Assembly (NCBI GenBank): GCA_039030175.1
Contig: JBCCER010000157.1
Span: 1-10,436, forward strand
Direction of reading: 5' to 3'
Source of the DNA: JANQGH01 sp039030175
Lineage (GTDB): Bacteria > Pseudomonadota > Alphaproteobacteria > DSM-16000 > Inquilinaceae
DNA: 10,436 nucleotides
This document shows positions 5,757 to 10,436 of the stretch, in pieces. The notes under the pieces are model-generated. The model was not told the DNA's origin and made no database searches. It saw nothing but the letters and a program-made list of their open reading frames with translations. The number at the start of each line of letters is the position of its first letter. The first letter of the stretch is position 1. Made by a program: the position numbers and the translations under genes.

Positions 5757-7187
5757 ATGTCCTTGCGTTTGTTTGCCCTGATCGTCGTGCTTGCCCTTGG
5801 CTGGAACGTTTCCGCCCAGGCCCAAGACGAGGACGCATCCGAGGTTGAGCTGTCCCAAGTCTTGGACGGCACATTCTTCGTCACCTGGGCCGATGCCCGG
5901 GTCAGATCCGAGCCCGACAGCACGTCGACGATTGTCGCCGAACTAGGCTTCGGCGACCGGGTAACGGTGACGGGCGAGGTTGCTGGCGGGCCATGGTATC
6001 GGGTCTCAACGGAAGATGGCACGGTCGGGTATGTCTGGAGCGAGGTCTTGGCACCCGCAGTAATCGCGCTGCCCGGCGGACCCCAGGGCGGCGGCGGAAG
6101 CACTGGTGACGCGCCGGGTGGACCATCCCATGGGCCCTCGGCCGACAACAGTTTCGAAAACGCCAATCCGGTCGGCCCGCTGACCGGCACGCCGCAGGTC
6201 TTCGAGGGCTTTGTCGGACCGGCCGACGAAGTGGATTACTACCGTATCGAGATCGACGACTGGACCGACATCCACATCACCATGGATATGCTGACGTCGG
6301 ATGCCGACATCGCACTGCTGGACACCGACGGCAATTATCTGGCCGATTCCATCGCCGGCGGTAGTTCGGCTGAAAGCATCGATGTGCCTGTCGGGCCCGG
6401 AACCTATTATCTGGAAGTCTACATCTTCTCAGGCGAGACCGACTATCGGCTGTCGATCACGGGAACGCCCGGCACCCCGCCCCCGGCCGACGAGGTTGGC
6501 AATACCCGCGAGACCGCGAACAATCTCGGCATCATCGACGGCCCGACAAGCTTCGGGGACTGGGTCGGCCCCGGAGATGACGATGACTATTGGCGCTTTG
6601 AACTGACCTCACAGGCCTTCGTCACCATCACGATGACTGGGATGAGTTCGGATCTCGATATCGTTCTTGAGGACGATTTCGGTTCCGTTCTTAACAGCTC
6701 TGCCGCCGGCGGGTCGGATGACGAGCTCATGGAGTCGACGCTCGAGCCTGGCGTTTATTACATCCGTGTCTATCCCTTCTCGGGCGCCAGCGATTACGAG
6801 ATCATGATCGACGTTGCAATAGAGCCAACGGAAGGCTCGGTCGCCCCCCCGGATAGTGCCGGAAACACACCGGAGTCCTCCGCCGATCTCGGGGTGTTGG
6901 GAACCACCCCCGTCACCTTGACGGACTGGCTGGGGCCGGACGATGTCGCCGACTACTACCGGTTCGAACTGGCCGAGCCTGCTGACGTGGTCATCACGCT
7001 GACGCCGGAAAGCGGCGATGTGGATCTGGAGCTTCTGTCCGCGGACGATGAAAGCTATCTCGGCGGCTCAATCCGGCCCGAAACGGAAAGCGAAAACGTC
7101 GAATTGTCGCTTCCGGCCGGCGCCTACGTCATCCGGGCTTACATCTTCGACGGCGAATCGGACTACGAGCTCACCGTTTCGCGCTAG
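5757..7187 (+). CDS. Secreted acidic protein: SH3b domain plus three PPC domains
   Basis: I know no named gene for this. The 476-residue product has a signal peptide (hydrophobic 5-17, probable cut after AQA at 20-22), a bacterial SH3 domain at about 38-100 (ADARVRSEPDSTSTIVAEL, then GDRVTVTGEV and GPWYRVSTEDGTVGYVWSEVL), a Gly/Pro linker (about 106-128), and three PPC-type beta-sandwich repeats at about 133-236, 246-353 and 367-476. Each PPC repeat has a GPxDxxDYYRFEL-like opening, an SDxDIxL-like centre and a YIFSGESDYxL-like end. PPC domains usually sit behind secreted peptidases, but there is no peptidase or other enzyme domain here. SH3b domains commonly bind cell-wall peptides. The mature protein is strikingly acidic (many Asp/Glu, few Lys/Arg). 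The start is set by GAGGAG (5745-5750) 6 bases before ATG and by the signal peptide; the frame stays open further upstream into chvG, but that part looks non-coding. Its place between chvG and hprK suggests a periplasmic role linked to ChvG. It has no obvious membrane anchor. Confidence 0.85.
   Translation: MSLRLFALIVVLALGWNVSAQAQDEDASEVELSQVLDGTFFVTWADARVRSEPDSTSTIVAELGFGDRVTVTGEVAGGPWYRVSTEDGTVGYVWSEVLAPAVIALPGGPQGGGGSTGDAPGGPSHGPSADNSFENANPVGPLTGTPQVFEGFVGPADEVDYYRIEIDDWTDIHITMDMLTSDADIALLDTDGNYLADSIAGGSSAESIDVPVGPGTYYLEVYIFSGETDYRLSITGTPGTPPPADEVGNTRETANNLGIIDGPTSFGDWVGPGDDDDYWRFELTSQAFVTITMTGMSSDLDIVLEDDFGSVLNSSAAGGSDDELMESTLEPGVYYIRVYPFSGASDYEIMIDVAIEPTEGSVAPPDSAGNTPESSADLGVLGTTPVTLTDWLGPDDVADYYRFELAEPADVVITLTPESGDVDLELLSADDESYLGGSIRPETESENVELSLPAGAYVIRAYIFDGESDYELTVSR
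6153..7184 (+). repeat. Three tandem PPC-domain coding repeats
   Basis: These are three diverged repeats of about 105 codons (6153-6464, 6492-6815, 6855-7184) inside the SH3b-PPC gene. They are recognised at protein level by recurring blocks: VGPADEVDYYRIEI / VGPGDDDDYWRFEL / LGPDDVADYYRFEL, and YIFSGETDYRLSI / YPFSGASDYEIMI / YIFDGESDYELTV. Repeats 2 and 3 also share a GNTxExxxxLG lead-in. DNA identity is modest, so the duplications are old. Confidence 0.8.
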
Positions 7188-7219
7188 GGGGCAAACGCAC
7201 AACGGTTGGTGCAGTGACC

Positions 7220-7711
7220 ATGAGCACGACAAGCGCCGCGCGGGCGGATCAGGCCCGGTCGGCGACGATCAACATTCACGCGACTTGCGTGGCCATTGGT
7301 GAGATGGGCGTGCTGTTGCGTGGGCCGTCAGGCACGGGCAAATCCGACCTCGCACTTCGGTTAATTGAAGGCGGCGCAGACCTGGTTGCAGACGACAGGG
7401 TCGACATTCGGCGGGATGGCGGCCGTGTGATGGCTTCGGCCCCTTCCGCGCTCGCCGGGTTGATCGAGGCCACCGGTTTGGGGCCTCTCGAGGTCGCCAA
7501 TCGGGCGGAGGTCGCGATCGGACTCATCGTCGATCTTGTCCCGCGCTGCGAACTGGAAAGAATGCCCGAGCCAGCACAGGAGAGTTTGCTGGAAATCGAT
7601 CTGCCCTGCGTGACACTAGACCCCTTCGGTGCAGCAACGCCAGCGAAGCTGAAACTGCTGGCCGGGGGCGCACGGATGGTTTCGGAAGCCCGATCACATG
7701 ACCCAGGCTGA
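7220..7711 (+). CDS. hprK: HPr kinase/phosphorylase, short alphaproteobacterial form
   Basis: This is the catalytic domain of HprK, which phosphorylates (and can dephosphorylate) HPr on its regulatory serine. The protein is about 163 residues and consists only of the kinase domain; the N-terminal domain of the roughly 310-residue Firmicutes enzyme is absent, as is normal in Alphaproteobacteria. Counting from ATG 7220, it has the His motif NIHATCVAI (His20), Walker A GPSGTGKS (35-42), LVADDRVDI with Asp58-Asp59, an LAGLIEATGLG block (78-88) and the late CVTLDPFG block. The expected substrate, HPr with Ser58, is encoded downstream. A GTG at 7214 is an alternative start; neither has a good ribosome site. 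The stop overlaps the rapZ start by 14 bp. It begins 32 bp after the SH3b-PPC stop, so it may share that transcript. Confidence 0.93.
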   Translation: MSTTSAARADQARSATINIHATCVAIGEMGVLLRGPSGTGKSDLALRLIEGGADLVADDRVDIRRDGGRVMASAPSALAGLIEATGLGPLEVANRAEVAIGLIVDLVPRCELERMPEPAQESLLEIDLPCVTLDPFGAATPAKLKLLAGGARMVSEARSHDPG

Positions 7712-8609
7712 AATGACCGACACGAAAGCCGCGTCCGAGGTTGCACCGGAGGCCCAGCGGGTCGTCATCATCACCGGCCTTGCCGGTTCGGGCATGTCTA
7801 CCGCCTTGAAGATGCTGGAGGATCTCGGCTACGAAGCGGTCGACAATCTGCCGCTCGCCGTCGCGCCGACCCTGGTTGGCGAACGGCGCGAGCAAGGACG
7901 CCCCCTGGCCATCGCGATCGACAGCAGGACACGTGATTTCAGCGCCGCTGGAACCGTTGAGATGCTCAGCGCCTTGAGACAGCGAGAGGCTATCGAGGTC
8001 GAGTTCATCTTCCTGGAATGCGACACGGACGTGCTTCAACGCCGTTATACCGAAACCAGGCGTCGGCACCATTTGGCCGTCGACCGGCCGATCGAGGACG
8101 GAATTCGCCGGGATCGCCAATTGCTGGAACCCTTGAGAGCGCACGCGGATTTGGTCGTCGATACCTCGATCTCGACCATCCATGACCTGCGGCGCCAATT
8201 GGCCGCCGAATTCGCCTTGGACAAGCAGCCGGGACTGCAGGTCTTCGTCACCTCCTTTGCCTTTCGCCGCGGTCTGCCGCGCGAGGCCGATCTCGTGTTC
8301 GATGTTCGTTTTTTGGACAACCCCTACTGGGATCCGGCCTTGCGGGACATGACCGGGTTGGACAAGCCGGTCCAGTTCAAAGTATCGGGCGACCCGGAAT
8401 TCCCCGGCTTCTTCATGCGGCTGACCTCTATGTTGCAGCCGCTGTTGCCGCTTTACGGCAAGGAGGGCAAGAGCTATCTGACGGTGGCCATTGGCTGCAC
8501 CGGCGGCAAGCACCGCTCGGTCTTCACAAGCGAATTGCTGGCGTCATGGTTGCAGGACGAGGGTTATCGGGTCGCGGTCACTCATCGCGACTTGCCGGGC
8601 GCAAGCTGA
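7698..8609 (+). CDS. rapZ: RapZ-family nucleotide-binding protein with altered Walker A motif
   Basis: The 303-residue RapZ/YvcJ-family protein has an N-terminal P-loop domain (about 20-150), the EDLGYEAVDNLPL motif (41-53), the AIDSRTRDF motif (73-81), VFDVRFLDNPYWDP (200-213) and the C-terminal GCTGGKHRSV signature (266-275). In Escherichia coli RapZ is an RNA-binding adaptor that directs RNase E to the small RNA GlmZ and so controls glucosamine-6-phosphate synthesis. The role in Alphaproteobacteria is not established, but the gene is regularly found with hprK and HPr. Unusually, the P-loop reads GLAGSGMST, with Met33 at the catalytic lysine position; the rest of the protein looks fully conserved. 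The start at 7698 has GGAAG 9 bases upstream; ATG 7713 is an alternative. The 14-bp overlap with hprK implies translational coupling. Confidence 0.94.
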   Translation: MTQAEMTDTKAASEVAPEAQRVVIITGLAGSGMSTALKMLEDLGYEAVDNLPLAVAPTLVGERREQGRPLAIAIDSRTRDFSAAGTVEMLSALRQREAIEVEFIFLECDTDVLQRRYTETRRRHHLAVDRPIEDGIRRDRQLLEPLRAHADLVVDTSISTIHDLRRQLAAEFALDKQPGLQVFVTSFAFRRGLPREADLVFDVRFLDNPYWDPALRDMTGLDKPVQFKVSGDPEFPGFFMRLTSMLQPLLPLYGKEGKSYLTVAIGCTGGKHRSVFTSELLASWLQDEGYRVAVTHRDLPGAS

Positions 8610-8626
8610 AAGGAAACCCCTTTGCC

Positions 8627-8692
8627 ATGAATTCTGCGGCAATGTCCGGTCCTACCAACAAATCAAGCCGAACAAGGAGGCCCCAACGATGA
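8627..8692 (+). CDS. Possible 21-residue leader ORF coupled to the EIIA gene
   Basis: A small ORF in the 79-bp gap after rapZ begins with ATG (8627) behind an AAAGGAA element (8609-8615). It encodes a short basic peptide ending RTRRPQR, and its TGA overlaps the EIIA start as ATGA (8689-8692). The EIIA ribosome site lies inside it. It may be a coupling or leader ORF, or chance; no homologue is recognised. Confidence 0.2.
   Translation: MNSAAMSGPTNKSSRTRRPQR
8674..8680 (+). promoter_or_regulatory. Strong Shine-Dalgarno site fixing the EIIA start
   Basis: AAGGAGG, 8 bases before ATG 8689, is the best ribosome-binding site in the window. It fixes the EIIA start even though the same frame stays open far upstream inside rapZ. 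Confidence 0.85.
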
Positions 8693-9093
8693 TCGGCATG
8701 GTGCTGGTCACCCACGGCAGTCTGGCCGACGAGTTTATCGCCGCCCTGGAGCATGTCGTCGGGCCACAAGACAAGATCGCCGCAGTCTGTATCGGCCCAG
8801 ACGACGATATGGAACAGCGGCGCATGGAGATTCTGGAGAAGGTCAGCGAAATCGACGATGGCAGCGGCGTGGTCATCCTTACCGACATGTTCGGCGGCAC
8901 GCCGTCCAACCTCGCGATATCCGTTATGGACAAAGCGCAAGTTGAGGTCATCGCCGGCATTAACTTGCCGATGCTGATCAAGCTCGCCTCGGTCCGCCAG
9001 ACGGACGGGCTGCAGAAATCGGTCGATGCCGCGCAGGAGGCCGGCCGCAAATACATCAACGTGGCCTCCGCCCTGTTGGCGGAGAATAAGTGA
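8689..9093 (+). CDS. ptsM: PTS EIIA component, mannose/fructose (EIIA-Man) family
   Basis: This 134-residue stand-alone EIIA of the mannose family (also called ManX-like) accepts a phosphoryl group from HPr. The phosphorylated residue is His9 in MVLVTHGSLA. The DMFGGTPSN block (66-74) forms the conserved active-site loop, and INLPMLIKLA (91-100) is another family signature. It consists of the EIIA domain alone; no EIIB, EIIC or EIID is present here. Such EIIA proteins in Alphaproteobacteria are thought to be regulatory outputs of an incomplete PTS rather than sugar transporters. The length and start are well supported by the strong ribosome site and by homology beginning exactly at the Met. 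Its stop overlaps the ptsH start (GTGA). The 79-bp gap after rapZ has no terminator. Confidence 0.93.
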   Translation: MIGMVLVTHGSLADEFIAALEHVVGPQDKIAAVCIGPDDDMEQRRMEILEKVSEIDDGSGVVILTDMFGGTPSNLAISVMDKAQVEVIAGINLPMLIKLASVRQTDGLQKSVDAAQEAGRKYINVASALLAENK

Positions 9094-9392
9094 CGAAAGC
9101 GGTGTCCTCACCGGCGACAAATAACGCCCTTAGCCGCGTCGTAACCATCAAGAACGTTCGGGGTCTCCACGCCAGGGCGGCCGCCAAGTTCGTCAAACTG
9201 GCGTCGAATTTCGACGCCGATATTCAGGTCGGCCGGAACGGCATGGACGTCGGCGGCCGCTCCATCATGGGGTTGATGATGTTGGCGGCTAGCCCCGGTT
9301 GCGACATCACATTAACGGCAAGCGGCAGCGATGCGGAGGCTGCCCTCGACGCCTTACAGGCCTTGATCGATGCTAAGTTCGATGAAGAATGA
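9090..9392 (+). CDS. ptsH: HPr phosphocarrier protein
   Basis: This small cytosolic carrier moves phosphate from EI to EIIA. The 100-residue product has an extra N-terminal tail of about 14 residues before the HPr fold. The active-site His27 lies in NVRGLHARAAAKFV and the regulatory Ser58, the HprK target, in GGRSIMGLMMLAA. The spacing of 31 residues equals that of His15 to Ser46 in standard HPr, so both signalling sites are intact. The start is GTG 9090, overlapping the EIIA stop (GTGA), with GGAG (9081-9084) 5 bases upstream. The end overlaps the start of ptsI. Having hprK, HPr, EIIA and EI together indicates a self-contained phosphorelay. Confidence 0.95.
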   Translation: MTKAVSSPATNNALSRVVTIKNVRGLHARAAAKFVKLASNFDADIQVGRNGMDVGGRSIMGLMMLAASPGCDITLTASGSDAEAALDALQALIDAKFDEE

Positions 9393-10436
9393 ACGACACG
9401 GAGCCCGAACCTCCGCACCTGACAATGAGCAACGGCTCGATGGGCTTGGTGTCTCACCCGGCATTGCGATCGGCCCTGCCCATATCGTCGAAGCGGGTGC
9501 CGTTCCCGTCCCCGAATACTGTATCCTAGCCGCCGAGGCGGAAGCCGAGCAGACAAGATTGCAAACGGCTATGGCCATGTCGGTCAAACAGATCGACAAG
9601 CTGAAAGCCAAGGCCGCAAAACTGCCGGAAGCTGCGGCGGAAGAGTTGACGCTGCTGTTGGACGCGCACCGCTCGATCCTGTCGGGCTCAAGGCTCATTC
9701 GCGGTGCCGAACGGCGTATAGCGGTGGACCGGACGAATGCGGCCCTAGCGGTCCAGCAAGAAATTAACGACATCACGCGCCAGTTCGCGGCAATGAACGA
9801 TGCCTATCTGGCCGGCCGCGCGCAGGATGTACGCGAGGTGGGAACCCGCCTCATCCGCAATTTGACCGAGGAAAAGTTCCGCGCTTTTTCCGACGTCACA
9901 CCCGGCAGCATCATCCTTGCCGAAGAGATCACGCCGGCCGACACGGCCCTGATGGACCCCGAGAGGATCGCGGGGTTTGGCACCGTGCTGGGCGGCGCCC
10001 AAGGACACACCGCAATCATGGCCCGTTCGCTGGGATTGCCGGCGGTCCTTGGCGTTCCCGGATTGCTGCCACTTCTCGAACCGGGTCAAACCGTGATCGT
10101 CGACGGTCTCAACGGCCAGATCATCATCGACCCGGACAAAGCGACACTGACGGAGTTTCGGGCCAGAAAGAAATCGCTGGACGCCGACCGCAAAAGGCTG
10201 GGCGCTCTCGTCGACCTGACCCCCAGCACTCGCGACGGAGAGCTGGTCGGCCTCCACGTCAATCTTGAGCTACCCCGCGAGGTCGAAACCGCCCGCCGAT
10301 TGGGCGCAGACAGCGTCGGCCTGCTGCGGACCGAGTTCATGTTCATGAACCGGAGCGATTTGCCCAGCGAGGACGAGCAGTATGAGTCTTTGGCCCATGT
10401 TGTCTCTGGCATGGACGGCAAGCCGGTAACGATCCG
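9370..10436 (+). CDS. ptsI: PTS Enzyme I (PEP-protein phosphotransferase), N-terminal part
   Basis: Enzyme I takes phosphate from phosphoenolpyruvate and passes it to HPr. The frame is open from 9367 to the window end, so about 355 residues are visible and the end of the PEP-binding domain is missing. Domains in order: a leader of about 23 residues, the opening LDGLGVSPGIAIGPA, the helical HPr-binding domain (with LLLDAHRSIL), the phosphohistidine domain with active-site His213 in GGAQGHTAIMARSLGLPAV, and the start of the PEP-binding barrel with GLLRTEFMFMNR and a final VTI. There is no GAF domain, so it resembles PtsI rather than the nitrogen-type PtsP. Two starts are possible: ATG 9370 with AGG 9 bases upstream, or ATG 9382 without a clear ribosome site. 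They overlap ptsH by 23 or 11 bp, so coupling with ptsH is likely. Confidence 0.94.
   Translation, partial: MLSSMKNERHGARTSAPDNEQRLDGLGVSPGIAIGPAHIVEAGAVPVPEYCILAAEAEAEQTRLQTAMAMSVKQIDKLKAKAAKLPEAAAEELTLLLDAHRSILSGSRLIRGAERRIAVDRTNAALAVQQEINDITRQFAAMNDAYLAGRAQDVREVGTRLIRNLTEEKFRAFSDVTPGSIILAEEITPADTALMDPERIAGFGTVLGGAQGHTAIMARSLGLPAVLGVPGLLPLLEPGQTVIVDGLNGQIIIDPDKATLTEFRARKKSLDADRKRLGALVDLTPSTRDGELVGLHVNLELPREVETARRLGADSVGLLRTEFMFMNRSDLPSEDEQYESLAHVVSGMDGKPVTI

Noticed and set aside
7524..8513. Minus-strand open frame of 329 codons opposite rapZ and hprK
   Set aside because: Antisense to well-conserved coding sequence, no family features, and the translation is low-complexity Gln/Gly/Arg-rich.
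8491..8688. N-terminal extension of the EIIA frame into rapZ
   Set aside because: It overlaps the conserved RapZ C-terminus; EIIA homology begins exactly at 8689 behind AAGGAGG.
9412..9540. Out-of-frame ATG codons after ptsH suggesting a different ptsI N-terminus or a frameshift
   Set aside because: The Enzyme I frame is continuous from 9370 to the window end; the other ATGs lead to short unrelated translations.

Overview
The window is a compact, GC-rich chromosomal stretch of an alphaproteobacterium. The gene order chvI-chvG-hprK-rapZ-EIIA(Man)-ptsH, with an N-terminally truncated HprK, is characteristic of that class. The form of the proteins and a GAF-less ptsI directly behind ptsH suggest a Rhodospirillales-like lineage; that finer placement is inference. 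I see no mobile element, CRISPR array, tRNA or rRNA, and no gene-free stretch longer than about 220 bp.

Layout. (1) Positions 1-365 hold the 3' end of htpG (chaperone Hsp90) on the + strand. It converges on a minus-strand gene for a small secreted cysteine-bearing peptide of the DUF2282/bufferin (BufA1) family (469-747), with a shared hairpin terminator between them. (2) A second minus-strand gene (879-1745) encodes an exported or anchored staphylococcal-nuclease-like protein whose active site has been altered. It is divergent from (3) a proline iminopeptidase gene, pip (1780-2730). (4) A 220-bp control region (2731-2950) carries a perfect 10-bp inverted repeat and precedes the ChvI/ChvG envelope-stress two-component pair. 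(5) Between chvG and the PTS genes lies an unusual gene for a very acidic secreted protein with one SH3b domain and three PPC domains (5757-7187). (6) The regulatory PTS module follows: hprK, rapZ, the EIIA(Man) gene, ptsH and the first two thirds of ptsI, which runs off the window.

How it fits together. ChvG senses a periplasmic signal and phosphorylates ChvI. The PTS module is a complete soluble relay: PEP to EI to HPr His27 to EIIA His9, with HprK acting on HPr Ser58. No sugar permease is encoded here, so the relay is probably regulatory. Chained start/stop overlaps (hprK/rapZ, EIIA/ptsH, ptsH/ptsI) suggest coupled translation. The SH3b-PPC protein sits where a periplasmic partner of ChvG or a cell-wall-associated output would make sense, but that role is a hypothesis.

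Most worth a second look: the bufferin precursor without adjacent maturation genes, the nuclease-like protein missing two catalytic residues, the SH3b-PPC protein inside a conserved cluster, RapZ with methionine replacing the Walker A lysine, and the inverted repeat upstream of chvI.
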